62,627 nucleotides of DNA, from contig DASYUH010000048.1 of assembly GCA_036001465.1 (NCBI GenBank), forward strand, positions 1-62,627, given 5' to 3'. Positions 18,190 to 27,111 of this stretch are shown here, piece after piece; positions within the stretch are counted from its first letter, which is position 1; the number at the start of each line of letters is the position of its first letter. Both the position numbers and the translations under genes were made by a program. Under the pieces are notes generated by a model that worked only from the letters and a program-made list of their open reading frames with translations, ran no database searches and was not told the origin of the DNA. The stretch comes from Candidatus Polarisedimenticolia bacterium. Its GTDB lineage: Bacteria > Acidobacteriota > Polarisedimenticolia > Gp22-AA2.

Positions 18190-20423
18190 CTGCCTTTCCC
18201 CTGGAGAGCCTTATCCAGATAGGCAACCTGCCAGACGCGCAACATCCGGTTCGACGACTCTCGGAAACGCATGTTGGCGAGCAGCTCCAGGCCTTTCACC
18301 ATCCGCCCCAGGTGAAGGGCCGCCGGATCGGCGCGCGCCCCATCGAGATATCCTGTCAGGAACGCGCCGGCCAGAGTCGGAACTCGTCTCCTCGAGAACG
18401 GGTAGCTGAAAAACAGCTCGAGGTGTACCAGGAGGCACGCCACGTCCTCGAACGGAAGGCCTTCGGAATAGCCCTCGAAGTCGATGACGTTCACCTGGTT
18501 CTTCCCGACGAAAATGTTGCCGGGCCAGAAGTCCCCGTGGACGCCGCAAGGCACGAGGGAGGGGCTGGAGAGACGACCGGAGTGAGTCTCGAACTCACGT
18601 CGGATGTCCTCCGCCGTGATGGAGAGACCCAAGGTCCTTCTGCAGACTGACAGGTGCTCGAGGGATCTGTCCATCAGGACCTGGATCCGGTCGAAGGGAT
18701 CACCGCCAGCCGGGTTATGCCGCTGGAGGCTGTTCAGCCATTCTCCGCAGAGCCTGAGAGAGGGTTCGGCGAGCCCTGCGTCCCAGTTTTTCCGGAGATC
18801 TGTGAGAAGCCTGGTCAGGGGAATGCCGTCACATGTCTCCATCACCAGTGTCGCTTCTCTTTGGTCCAGGTGCAGCACACGCGGAACTCCCAGCTTGCCG
18901 GAGATCTGATGCTGCAGTCGTGAGAGGATTTCATACTCACGCCTGGCACGGACAGAGGCGGCGCGCGACTGATTTTCGCGGGTTCTATGATGCTTGATCA
19001 CCACCTCACGCACCTGGCCCGCGTCCGACACGAGAATTCCGGCGATCCAGGAATCCCTCCGGCATTGTTCCCAGCGGAGCCCGAGACGAGTGCCACGGAT
19101 GCCTGGAGAGTCCAGATGCCGGAGCCGTTCTTTCGCCTCGGACCGGATGGGCGATCGATATCGGTCCATCAAGTCGAGCAGGCTCCCGACCGATCGCTCC
19201 AGGCTGTGCCGCATGACCACCCTTCTCCGACCTGCTTCGCCCAGCCGCCGCGCGAGCCGCGGATCCCCGCAGACCCTTTTGAGGGCACCGACGAGGCCTT
19301 GAACATCGGCCGGCTCCACCAGGACGCCCGTCATCCCGTCTTCCACAAGCTCCGGTATCCCTGACAGCCGGGAGGTGATCACGGGACGCCGGCACGCCAT
19401 GGCCTCCATCAGGGCCACCGGTATGCCCTCCATCTGACCGTCCGCCGCGACGACACTCGGCAAGACGAAAACCGTACAGGTCGCCATGAGCTTCGCGACC
19501 TCAGTTTGCGGAAGAGAACCGCGCAAGTACACGCGGTCCTTCAGGCGGCAGCATGCGATTTGTTCCTGGATGGCGGATTTCAACGGCCCATCGCCCACGA
19601 TGTCGCAGACGAAGTCCCATCCCTCGGCCTTCAGTCTCCTGCAGGTCTCGATCAGAACGCTCAACCCCTTGTAGGGCTTGAGGGCCGCGACGCAGAGAAT
19701 GCGTGGCTGAGGATGCGACGGGGGTGTATACGCTGGCTCAAATTGATCCGCGGGGATGCCGACTCGGACCAGCGGAAGTTTCTCGCGAGGGATCGAGGGG
19801 TCCAGACGGCGCAGGAAGTCTTGATTGAAACGGGAGATGACTCTCACGAACGAAGCGCCCCGGATCTTTTCCTTCAACATGGCCCGATGAACGAAGATGT
19901 CGTGGGCATGGGTTGTGAAGCTGTAGGGCAGCCCGGTGATGTCGGAGACGATCTTCACGGCCAGGGCCGGATGTGTGGCGTAGTGCGCGTGCAGATGGCT
20001 CACGCCCTCCTCAGCGAGCCTCTCCGCCAGATGGACAGATTTCGGGAAAATGCCCAGGGCTCCGAAGAAGAGGTTGGCGCTTTTCGAGCAACCCAGCAAG
20101 ATGTGGGCGATAAGTGAAAAATAGCGCAGCGGTCGACGTCGGAGCAGCCGCAAGTTCGAGGCGATGATCTGCCGGGACAGGAAGGGTGTGTACTCGGCCC
20201 GTTCGATCCAGGGTCGGGCCTCGTCATGAACCACTACGGCCCGTTCCCTCAAGAGCGGGATCAAACGGACCGGCTGACCTTGCCGCTCCAGCTCGATCAT
20301 CTCCCTGAGGATGAACGTCTCCGTGATCAAAGGGAACCTGGAAAGAAAGATGGCGATCGGCGAGCGTATTTGTGGGGCGGCCTTGGCGTCGAGAGCGCGG
20401 TTCGTCAGAGCAGAAGCGTTCAT
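18183..20423 (-). CDS. GT4 glycosyltransferase fused to an aminoglycoside-phosphotransferase-like kinase
   Basis: A 746-residue two-domain protein. Residues 1 to about 425 are a GT-B family 4 glycosyltransferase: THAHDIF (about 171), HAHYATHP (145), KPYKGLSVLIE (249), VGDGP (276) and EGIPVALMEAMACRRPVI (332; the E-x7-E donor-binding motif). Residues about 440-746 form an APH/choline-kinase-like domain with an ATP lysine (VVIKHH, K476), the Brenner-type catalytic loop HGDFWPGN (629-636) and a metal-binding VIDFEG (646-651). The fusion is uncommon; the kinase could phosphorylate the sugar acceptor, the nascent glycan or a lipid carrier. The start is ATG 20423, overlapping the Wzy stop as ATGA. 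The in-frame extension upstream is not coding. Confidence 0.85.
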   Translation of the reverse strand: MNASALTNRALDAKAAPQIRSPIAIFLSRFPLITETFILREMIELERQGQPVRLIPLLRERAVVVHDEARPWIERAEYTPFLSRQIIASNLRLLRRRPLRYFSLIAHILLGCSKSANLFFGALGIFPKSVHLAERLAEEGVSHLHAHYATHPALAVKIVSDITGLPYSFTTHAHDIFVHRAMLKEKIRGASFVRVISRFNQDFLRRLDPSIPREKLPLVRVGIPADQFEPAYTPPSHPQPRILCVAALKPYKGLSVLIETCRRLKAEGWDFVCDIVGDGPLKSAIQEQIACCRLKDRVYLRGSLPQTEVAKLMATCTVFVLPSVVAADGQMEGIPVALMEAMACRRPVITSRLSGIPELVEDGMTGVLVEPADVQGLVGALKRVCGDPRLARRLGEAGRRRVVMRHSLERSVGSLLDLMDRYRSPIRSEAKERLRHLDSPGIRGTRLGLRWEQCRRDSWIAGILVSDAGQVREVVIKHHRTRENQSRAASVRARREYEILSRLQHQISGKLGVPRVLHLDQREATLVMETCDGIPLTRLLTDLRKNWDAGLAEPSLRLCGEWLNSLQRHNPAGGDPFDRIQVLMDRSLEHLSVCRRTLGLSITAEDIRREFETHSGRLSSPSLVPCGVHGDFWPGNIFVGKNQVNVIDFEGYSEGLPFEDVACLLVHLELFFSYPFSRRRVPTLAGAFLTGYLDGARADPAALHLGRMVKGLELLANMRFRESSNRMLRVWQVAYLDKALQGKGRW

Positions 20424-21928
20424 TCGCGAGCATCCTTCTCTTGCGCGACATTCGATAGCGCCGCCACCAGGGCCAGGATCAGCCAGAAATACCTGGGATA
20501 CTGCAGGTGGAGAAAAATGCTCGAGACCAGAAAGCCGACGCACGAGACCTGCATGGCCCGGGCAAGGTCCGCGGTCTCCTGATCCCCTGCCTTCAACAGC
20601 CTTTTGCGGGCTCCGGAGAGCTGAAAGAAAGTGGCGGCGAGGACGATTGAGAACGCCATCAACCCTGGAACTCCGGTCTCGGTTCCGATCTCGAGATACA
20701 GGTTGTGCGGGTAATGAAGTTGGGCCGGATCGTCATAGTCACGGGCCGCGGAACCCACCTCATCCGCGAACTTGTCGAAATGAGTCGTAAAATTGCCTGC
20801 ACCCACGCCCAGAATGAAATGCGTCTCAAAGAGACGCCAGCCCGCCCTTGCGAGAAGCTTCCTATTTTCGAATGAGCTGTCGGGATGCAGCACACCTCCG
20901 CTTCCGGGCAGGATCTGGGGAATGGTGGTCATGCGACGTTTGAAGCCTCCCGGCACGAGGAGCAGAAGGACGAGCAACACCGCGATCCCAAGGATCAGCT
21001 TGCTCCAGTCATGCCTGTGCAGCGCCACCCACAACACCAAGACGACGCCGAGGGAAAGCGCCCCTCCGCGCGAATACGAAAAGATAATTCCGGCGCCGAT
21101 GAGCATTGCGGAAGCGCAGATGACGACCCGCTTGAGCCGTCCCGCCTTGCGCGGGGAAGCGAACAGACCCAGCGGCAGTGCAAGGAGGAGAATTTGCGCA
21201 AAGAAGTTTGGATCACCAAGGGGCCCGGCAACTCGAGGCTCGAAGGTCGTATCGTAGATCTGGGCATACTTGACTCGAGCCAACCCGCCCCATTCCCAAC
21301 CGTACTGCCCGGTCAAGACCTGCCACACTCCAAGGCCGGCCAGTAGAGCCGCAGCGCCGAAAACAGCCCACAGTGCCCATTTCAGCTCCCTCCGGTCTCT
21401 TGCCAGCAAGACCACCAGGCAATGCAGCGCCAGAGCTTTGGAGAGCATCAGGCAGCGCTGGTCGGCCAGGAGCTGGTCGCTGGCCCTGATCGTCGAAAAG
21501 AAGACGATGAGAGTGTAGCCAAAGAGTGAAACCGTCAATGAGTTCCCAAGACGAGCCATCCCGATCCTCGGGTCGCGGTGAATCCACGCCGTCGCCGCCA
21601 CCGGGAGGATCGCAAACTGGAGAACCGAAGGCAAAGAGTGAAAGCGAACGAGGAGCTGGGATAGATTCAGGAAGATGAAAACGACGAGCGAAATCAGCGC
21701 GAGCCTGGGGTATTTGAGCACCGTGACGCCGAGCGCGACAAGAATCGCGAGCGCCAACAAATTCGTCCCCGTCGGCGAAAAATGGACCTCGAGCAGCAGC
21801 GCGTCGAGTGTGGCGAGATAACCGATGAGAACCGTCAGAAGGACGATGCCGAGCGTCCCGATGATTCCGAGGCCTCCGCGCGGGAATTCCAGGGGCCCCC
21901 CCGACGACGCGTGGCCGCGCACAGTCAC
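20420..21928 (-). CDS. O-antigen ligase / Wzy-type polymerase
   Basis: A 502-residue polytopic membrane protein with at least ten hydrophobic segments and a long periplasmic loop near the C-terminus. That loop contains GVGAGNFTTHF and HYPHNLYLEIGTETGVPGL, the Wzy_C (O-antigen ligase/polymerase) signature; the YPHNLYLE histidine is conserved in the family. It polymerises repeat units or ligates the glycan in the periplasm; sequence alone does not separate the two. Gene order beside Wzz and Wzx favours polymerase. The start is GTG 21928, overlapping the Wzz stop as GTGA. Confidence 0.87.
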   Translation of the reverse strand: MTVRGHASSGGPLEFPRGGLGIIGTLGIVLLTVLIGYLATLDALLLEVHFSPTGTNLLALAILVALGVTVLKYPRLALISLVVFIFLNLSQLLVRFHSLPSVLQFAILPVAATAWIHRDPRIGMARLGNSLTVSLFGYTLIVFFSTIRASDQLLADQRCLMLSKALALHCLVVLLARDRRELKWALWAVFGAAALLAGLGVWQVLTGQYGWEWGGLARVKYAQIYDTTFEPRVAGPLGDPNFFAQILLLALPLGLFASPRKAGRLKRVVICASAMLIGAGIIFSYSRGGALSLGVVLVLWVALHRHDWSKLILGIAVLLVLLLLVPGGFKRRMTTIPQILPGSGGVLHPDSSFENRKLLARAGWRLFETHFILGVGAGNFTTHFDKFADEVGSAARDYDDPAQLHYPHNLYLEIGTETGVPGLMAFSIVLAATFFQLSGARKRLLKAGDQETADLARAMQVSCVGFLVSSIFLHLQYPRYFWLILALVAALSNVAQEKDARE

Positions 21929-22527
21929 TCTCTCCGAAGCGTGCCGATCTTTTCGACGAGGAGCGCTGAAAGGATACCCAGGAAACAGCTGAGGACTCCT
22001 GAAGCAACGTAGTTCCTCAGCGGATTCGGATAGACCGCACTCTCGGCCGGCGTGGCTTCCTCCACAACCTCGAGCTCGAAAATACGGTAAAGCCTCTCCG
22101 CTTCGGCGCGGGTGAGACGGGCAACATTGTTGGCGACAGTCGCCGCCTGAAGCGGGTCCGGCCCCCGGACCTGCACCTGGATCATGTTCCGGTTGGGGAC
22201 CACCTGACCCTCGATGGCAAAGTCGCGGAGTTCCTCTGCACTGATCCCCAGCGCGCGGGCAGCCGATTGTCGGATCTCCTGGGTTGAGGCGAGCCGCGCG
22301 AAGGTTGCCGGGACGCTGCGACGCTCCAGGGTCTCCAGGCTTCGGTTGATGTCGGCGGAGGAAGACAGTCCGCTGCGTGGTTTCAGAACCATCAGATTAC
22401 TGGATTCATAGATTCGTCTTTGTCGCATCGTGAGAATTACCGTAGAGCCAAGAGCCAGGGCGATGACGAGGATCGGAATCCACCATCTCTTGACCAGTGC
22501 ACGAATAATTCTGTCGGTATCGTTCAT
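21925..22527 (-). CDS. Wzz-type polysaccharide chain-length protein
   Basis: A 200-residue protein with the Wzz layout: a cytoplasmic basic start, TM1 (about 15-35, WWIPILVIALALGSTVILTM), a periplasmic alpha/beta domain with coiled-coil character, and TM2 near the C-terminus preceded by a Pro-containing segment (YPNPLRNYVASG). It is shorter than E. coli Wzz (about 325 residues) and has no cytoplasmic tyrosine-kinase domain, unlike Wzc. It would set modal chain length with Wzy. The start is ATG 22527; the frame open to 22665 has no coding look and overlaps the preceding gene. It lies 62 bases downstream of the ExoY-like gene. Confidence 0.83.
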   Translation of the reverse strand: MNDTDRIIRALVKRWWIPILVIALALGSTVILTMRQRRIYESSNLMVLKPRSGLSSSADINRSLETLERRSVPATFARLASTQEIRQSAARALGISAEELRDFAIEGQVVPNRNMIQVQVRGPDPLQAATVANNVARLTRAEAERLYRIFELEVVEEATPAESAVYPNPLRNYVASGVLSCFLGILSALLVEKIGTLRRE

Positions 22528-22589
22528 CGGTCCCACCCCCCATCCATCGGACCCGAGAATCCTGACGTTGCGGAATCCCCGACGGCCGT

Positions 22590-23279
22590 CTAGTACGCTC
22601 CTCTGGCTCGGAGCACCACCGGCACGGTTCTCAGAAGGATCTGCAGGTCGAACCAGAAGCTCCATTCGTGGACATAAGCGAGGTCATAGTTCAGCCGATC
22701 TCGATCGCTGCAGTCATTGCGTCCACTGACTTGCCACAAGCCGGTCATGCCTGGGCGCACGGTGAAGCGACGCCCGTACCGAGCAAACGGAAAGTGCTTG
22801 ACCTCGCTGATCAGGAGAGGGCGCGGCCCCACGAGGCTCATGTCTCCTCGCAGCACGTTATAGAGCTGCGGCAGCTCATCGACACTGTACTTTCGGAGCC
22901 ATCGTCCGAGTCCCGTGACCCTCGGGTCGTCTTCAACCTTGAAAAAGGTCCGCGCCGGCCGCCCAGCCGCCAGCATCGTTTCGAGCTTCTCCGCCCCTAC
23001 CCGCATCGTGCGCAATTTGTACATGGAGAAGATCCGACGCGCGTAGCCGAGCCTTCTCTGGACGAAGATGACCGGTCCCGGGCTGGTGAGCCAGATGCCC
23101 AGCGCGGCCACAAGCAGGAGAGGCGAGAGCAGCGCGAAGAGAAGGACCGATACCACGACATCGACCTGTCTCTTTGCGACAGACTTCATGGGGTCCGCTT
23201 TGCTCTCGGCGTGAGATCGGTAGAGTATCCATCTGCTTTTGTGAAGTTGAGCCGATACCAAGGCACCGGTGTGGGACAT
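22590..23279 (-). CDS. ExoY/PglC-type initiating polyprenyl sugar-1-phosphate transferase
   Basis: A 229-residue short-form sugar transferase (bacterial sugar transferase family, monotopic PGT). One re-entrant hydrophobic helix (VDVVVSVLLFALLSPLLLVA) is followed by the conserved core: FVQRRLGY, MYKLRTM, DDPRVTGLGRWLRK, SVDELPQLYNVLRGDMSLVG (catalytic DE), GPRPLL and RPGMTGLWQVSGRN. It transfers a sugar-1-phosphate from UDP-sugar to undecaprenyl phosphate, the first committed step of repeat-unit assembly. A strong GGAGGA lies 8 bases before the ATG. It lacks the long N-terminal membrane region of WbaP. As first gene of the minus-strand operon it probably follows the promoter in 23280-23733. 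Confidence 0.92.
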   Translation of the reverse strand: MSHTGALVSAQLHKSRWILYRSHAESKADPMKSVAKRQVDVVVSVLLFALLSPLLLVAALGIWLTSPGPVIFVQRRLGYARRIFSMYKLRTMRVGAEKLETMLAAGRPARTFFKVEDDPRVTGLGRWLRKYSVDELPQLYNVLRGDMSLVGPRPLLISEVKHFPFARYGRRFTVRPGMTGLWQVSGRNDCSDRDRLNYDLAYVHEWSFWFDLQILLRTVPVVLRARGAY

Positions 23280-23733
23280 CGGAGTCTCCTCCCTGCTCCG
23301 TCAGTTCCTCATCACCGACACCTCGCCGCGTGATGCGGAATCGAGCACACCCTTTGCAGGAACTGCGGACTGATTTTGCAAATGCCGGGCCACGGTCGGC
23401 TCGGAATTCGATCCTGAGACCTGGCTTGGCGCAGCTCAATGTCGGAAGGGACTTTCGCCTGCCCGACCGCTCACCCCTACCACCGTGGGGTTCAGTTGGA
23501 ACCGATCCGAGTCGTTCGGAATACGGGAACGGAATTCAAGTCCGTAATCCGGATGACATCCATGTCTTCTGAACAGACGGCTCCCCCTGGCCTTGTGCTC
23601 TTCGGGATACTGTCCGCAAGGGTTCCCGGGTCAAGGGAATCGTGAATGTCGCTTCGCGCGCAGGGCACATCGTTTGCACGACTTCAATCCAGAGGAGTTT
23701 GTCCTGGGGCCCGGGGAGGTGCGCGGAGGGGGC
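23280..23733. other. Divergent intergenic region of the exopolysaccharide cluster
   Basis: About 450 bases between the minus-strand ExoY-like operon and the plus-strand barrel/GT4 operon. It must contain both promoters, but I could not find a confident sigma-70 or sigma-54 (TGGC-N8-TTGC) match by eye. Short open frames across it have no coding character. Confidence 0.5.
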
Positions 23734-24642
23734 ATGCGAGTCCGTCTGAGCTGGTTCGCGATCCTGGTGTTGATGGGGACGCTACCGTCGCTGGCGGCCG
23801 AGAGTGGAGGGCGCCCGAAAAGGTGGTCGTTCGAGCTTGGAACGATGATCGGTTATCACAGCAACGTGTTCGCCATGCCCAACACCAACGGACAGCCGAC
23901 GGTCGCCGCGTCGATCTCGACTCTTTATCTGAACGGCGATCTGGGGACCCGCCACACGGGCATGTACTTCGGTGCTCGCGGGAGCCTCTACACGGGGGAG
24001 GCCGACATTTCTGGCGAGCGGTGGGGCCTGCTCGGGTTGATGTTGAAGAGTCCTGCGACGCGCATCGCTGCCGAGTATGAGCGTTCCCCGACAAAAGTCT
24101 ATGTTGAAGAGGCGGGTGAAGACTTCTTCGAGCTCGAGAGAGTCCAGCTCAAGGCGCGTCTTGGCGAGTCCACGAAAGTGTGGATGGAGACGCGTTACGG
24201 CCGGGAAGAATGGACCTTCGATTCGGCTCAGTTGGGCCAGAACGCGGAGGTTCGAGTCGCGTCGGCCACGCTTCGGTTTCCCATTGCACGGCAACTGGGG
24301 CTTCGCGCTTCCTACGATCGGGAGTGGAAGGTTGCGGATGATCCGCAGTACAGCCGCGATGGCGAGGGTCGGTCGATTGCGATCGAAGCAGAGCCATCGA
24401 AGCGTATCAGGCTGTTCGGTCGGTATATGGTTCGAACACGCAGTTATCAGGATGCCCCGGTGGGCAGCGACAATTTCGCTCGAGAGGACACGATCGAGGA
24501 CGCGACGCTCACCCTCCGTGTGGAAGTGGGAAAGAACTGGGGCATTCGCATCGAGGATTCCTATAAACGCGCGACGTCAAACCTGCCGGACCGGAATTAC
24601 CACACGATTCTTGCAAAGGCAGGAATCTTCCTCACCTTCTAA
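23734..24642 (+). CDS. Putative outer-membrane beta-barrel of the exopolysaccharide cluster
   Basis: A 302-residue exported protein. The signal peptide covers about residues 1-23 (hydrophobic WFAILVLMGTLPSLAA). The mature part alternates polar and hydrophobic residues in short strands joined by Gly/Asn turns and ends AGIFLTF, with a C-terminal phenylalanine as in Bam-inserted barrels. GGAGG precedes ATG 23734; the frame open from 23593 lacks coding look. By position, directly upstream of two GT4 genes and divergent from the Wzx/Wzy operon, it could be the glycan's outer-membrane conduit or a surface anchor. No Wza-like export protein is present in the window. The barrel assignment is from pattern, not from a recognised family. 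Confidence 0.65.
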   Translation: MRVRLSWFAILVLMGTLPSLAAESGGRPKRWSFELGTMIGYHSNVFAMPNTNGQPTVAASISTLYLNGDLGTRHTGMYFGARGSLYTGEADISGERWGLLGLMLKSPATRIAAEYERSPTKVYVEEAGEDFFELERVQLKARLGESTKVWMETRYGREEWTFDSAQLGQNAEVRVASATLRFPIARQLGLRASYDREWKVADDPQYSRDGEGRSIAIEAEPSKRIRLFGRYMVRTRSYQDAPVGSDNFAREDTIEDATLTLRVEVGKNWGIRIEDSYKRATSNLPDRNYHTILAKAGIFLTF

Positions 24643-24643
24643 G

Positions 24644-25771
24644 ATGCGGCCTCTGATCCTCATGAGCTCGTTGGCCGACGGAGGGGCGGAGCACGTGACC
24701 GTCACGCTGGTCGGAGCCCTGCTGGCACGCGGCGTCGGCGCGACCGTATGCACCGTCACGAATCGAGGGGACGGTAGTCCAGCGGAACTGCTGCGGGAGG
24801 CAGGCATTCCGCGCGTGGATCTCGGAGCCCGGCGGCTCGCCGACCCGTCGGCTTTCGTTCGGTACTTGAAGCTCTTAAGATCTCGACGGTTCGACCTCGT
24901 TCATGCTCACGGCCAGGATGCCTCGATCCTGGCCGCGGCGGCTCGGCCCCTCGTGAATACCCCTCTGATCCTCACCCGTCACGTGCTCGAGGAGCCCCGC
25001 GCGAACTGGCGGCAGCGGCTAAGGGCTCGGGCCGCGCTGGCAGCCGCCCGACGCGCCGATGCGCTCATCGCTGTCTCTCGGGAGGCCGCCGACGCATGGG
25101 CCAGGCTGGCGGGAATCTCACGAGCATCGGTTCGAGTTCTTTACAACGGGATCGACGTGATGCGCTACCGACGCACAGGACTGTCTTCTCAATGCGCGGC
25201 GATCCGTAAGGCTCTGGGGTTCGGCTCGGACGAGAGGCTTCTTCTGATGGCTTCCGTCCTGCGCGAGGGGAAGGGGCATGAAGTGATGTTCCAGGCCTTG
25301 CCCTTGATCCGGTCGAGGGTTCCCTGTACGTTTCTGCTGGTCGCCGGCAGCGGCAACCAGGAAACTGCCCTTCGGCGACAGGCGGCCGAACTCGGCGAAG
25401 CCGTGCGCTTCCTCGGGTCTCGACAGGATGTGCCTGAACTCCTCGCCGCCTGCGATGTGGCGGTTCTCCCCTCTCACATGGACGCCCTGCCAACGTTCCT
25501 CCTGGAGGCCGCAGCGGCCCGACGGCCGGCCGTGGCCAGCCGAGTTGGAGGCATTCCAGAGATCATCGAACATGGTCGTACGGGTCTTCTGGTGCCACAG
25601 GGTGCACCGGGCCCTCTGGCAGACGCCATTCTCGAGATCCTGCTCAACCCCTCGCGCTCCCGGGAGATGGGGGCGGCGGCGGGGCGAGCCGTGACGCGGT
25701 TTTCGCTGCATGAGTCCGTCGAGAAGACACTTTCCGTCTGGAATGAGGTGGTGCAAGCTTGCCGGCACTGA
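24644..25771 (+). CDS. Family 4 glycosyltransferase
   Basis: A 375-residue GT-B fold enzyme, complete in length. The N-terminal domain contains LADGGAEHVTVTLVGAL (the GGAE acceptor-side motif) and FDLVHAHGQDA. The C-terminal donor domain contains VLREGKGHEVMFQALPLI, FLGSRQDVPELLAACDVAVL and LPTFLLEAAAARRPAVASRVGGIPE, the last being the E-x7-E-equivalent region with one acidic residue substituted. It starts one base after the barrel gene's stop, so the two are co-transcribed and probably translationally coupled. It adds a sugar to the lipid-linked repeat unit in the cytoplasm; specificity is unknown. Confidence 0.85.
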   Translation: MRPLILMSSLADGGAEHVTVTLVGALLARGVGATVCTVTNRGDGSPAELLREAGIPRVDLGARRLADPSAFVRYLKLLRSRRFDLVHAHGQDASILAAAARPLVNTPLILTRHVLEEPRANWRQRLRARAALAAARRADALIAVSREAADAWARLAGISRASVRVLYNGIDVMRYRRTGLSSQCAAIRKALGFGSDERLLLMASVLREGKGHEVMFQALPLIRSRVPCTFLLVAGSGNQETALRRQAAELGEAVRFLGSRQDVPELLAACDVAVLPSHMDALPTFLLEAAAARRPAVASRVGGIPEIIEHGRTGLLVPQGAPGPLADAILEILLNPSRSREMGAAAGRAVTRFSLHESVEKTLSVWNEVVQACRH

Positions 25772-26937
25772 AAATAACCTGGAGCTTGCCGGTCAGGGGT
25801 GAAAGTCTCTCCGGAGGTCGCGGCGATCTCGTGCGCGCGCGCAATCTGGTAGCCGCCCTTCAACGTGCCGGCCACGAAGTACGAGTCGTCCAGGCCGTTG
25901 AGGGAATCGGATCGGAGCTCATGGTCGCCGGCTACCGGCGCGTCCTGAACCGTCTTCTGCCCCGGAAGCCGGCCCTGATACTGCGCGACCTTGGCCGCAT
26001 CGCGCACGGTCACCTGCACGGCCTACGGGTCGTGCGTGCGGCTCATGAACACCACGCCGATCTGGTGATTGAAACCCAGGTCGGGTTCGCCTCATCCAAC
26101 TGCTTTCTCTCCCCAAGAACCGGCACGCCGCTCATCCTGGACGACTGCTCTCCCAGCAGCGAAGAACGAACTCTCGGATCGGGTCTCCCCGGCCTCGCGG
26201 CCGCCACCCTGAGGCGCCAGGCTCAATTCGCCCGGGTCGTCGTCGCGGTGTCATCGGCCGCCCGCGGGGCGCTCGTGGCCGAAGGGATCCCGGAGGACAA
26301 GGTGTGGGTGGTGCCCAACGGTGTGGATGTCGATGCATTCAAACGTTCTCGGCACCCCGGCGTGCGCCAGGAGGCCCGCAGCCGCTTTGGATTCCGTGAC
26401 GACGAGATCATCCTGGGCTTTTCCGGCTCCTTCCAATCGTGGCACCGCGCCGAGCTGCTCGTCGAGGCCGTAGCCAGGCTGCGGCATCACTATCCAGTCC
26501 GTGGGATGTTCGTCGGCGACGGCCCCACCTACGCGCGGGCCCTGGCGCTGGCTCTAGAGAGAGGAGTTGACGATCGCGTGATCGCACTCGGTTCGGTCGC
26601 CCCGGAAGAGATTCCGATGGTGCTGAGCGCATGGGACGTTGGGCTGCTGCCGGGATCGAACTTCTACGGTCACCCGATGAAACTCGTCGAGTATGCGGCG
26701 GCCGGACTCGCGTGCGTCGCCCCCGATCTCCCGGCCATTCGCGAGGAGCTCCGGGCGGATGAAACGGGCCTGCTCTTCCGGGAGGGCGATCTCGAATCTC
26801 TGTGCGCCGTTCTCGCGCTGCTGATCACGGACCACTCGCTCAGAAAGCGCCTGGGGCAGGCCGGTCGGGAATCCGCATTCAGGAGTGCTTCGTGGGACCA
26901 ACGAGCGCGAAGTCTTCTCCGCCCGCTGGGGTTGTAG
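25759..26937 (+). CDS. Family 4 glycosyltransferase
   Basis: A 392-residue GT-B enzyme. Family features: SGGRGDLVRARNLVAALQRAGHEV at the N-terminus, VVPNGVDVDAF in the interdomain region, LGFSGSFQSWHRAELLVEAV, MFVGDGP and GLLPGSNFYGHPMKLVEYAAAGLACVAPD (donor-binding loop). The start TTG 25759 overlaps the previous gene by 13 bases and has GAGGTG at a suitable distance; no ATG with a ribosome site fits. It is the last gene of the plus-strand exopolysaccharide unit, ending 174 bases before repeat C. Confidence 0.84.
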   Translation: MPALKITWSLPVRGESLSGGRGDLVRARNLVAALQRAGHEVRVVQAVEGIGSELMVAGYRRVLNRLLPRKPALILRDLGRIAHGHLHGLRVVRAAHEHHADLVIETQVGFASSNCFLSPRTGTPLILDDCSPSSEERTLGSGLPGLAAATLRRQAQFARVVVAVSSAARGALVAEGIPEDKVWVVPNGVDVDAFKRSRHPGVRQEARSRFGFRDDEIILGFSGSFQSWHRAELLVEAVARLRHHYPVRGMFVGDGPTYARALALALERGVDDRVIALGSVAPEEIPMVLSAWDVGLLPGSNFYGHPMKLVEYAAAGLACVAPDLPAIREELRADETGLLFREGDLESLCAVLALLITDHSLRKRLGQAGRESAFRSASWDQRARSLLRPLGL

Positions 26938-27111
26938 TGTTGCGAACGAGCTCTCACTGGACCAAGTCCAGCCCCGGCAATCGACCAGCCGGGTAGGCCG
27001 ATGTCGTCGAGGAAGAACGGGTCAAATGCACAGACTTCGCCTCCAAAGTGCTCGCTGGTTGAGCCCGAGGCGATCTCTGGCGATTGGCTCGGCAGGGGTG
27101 GGCGCTCCCAA

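Noticed and set aside
23280-23733. Sigma-54 promoter for the exopolysaccharide operons
   Set aside because: TGGC-like sequences occur, but none has the TTGC partner at the right spacing on either strand.
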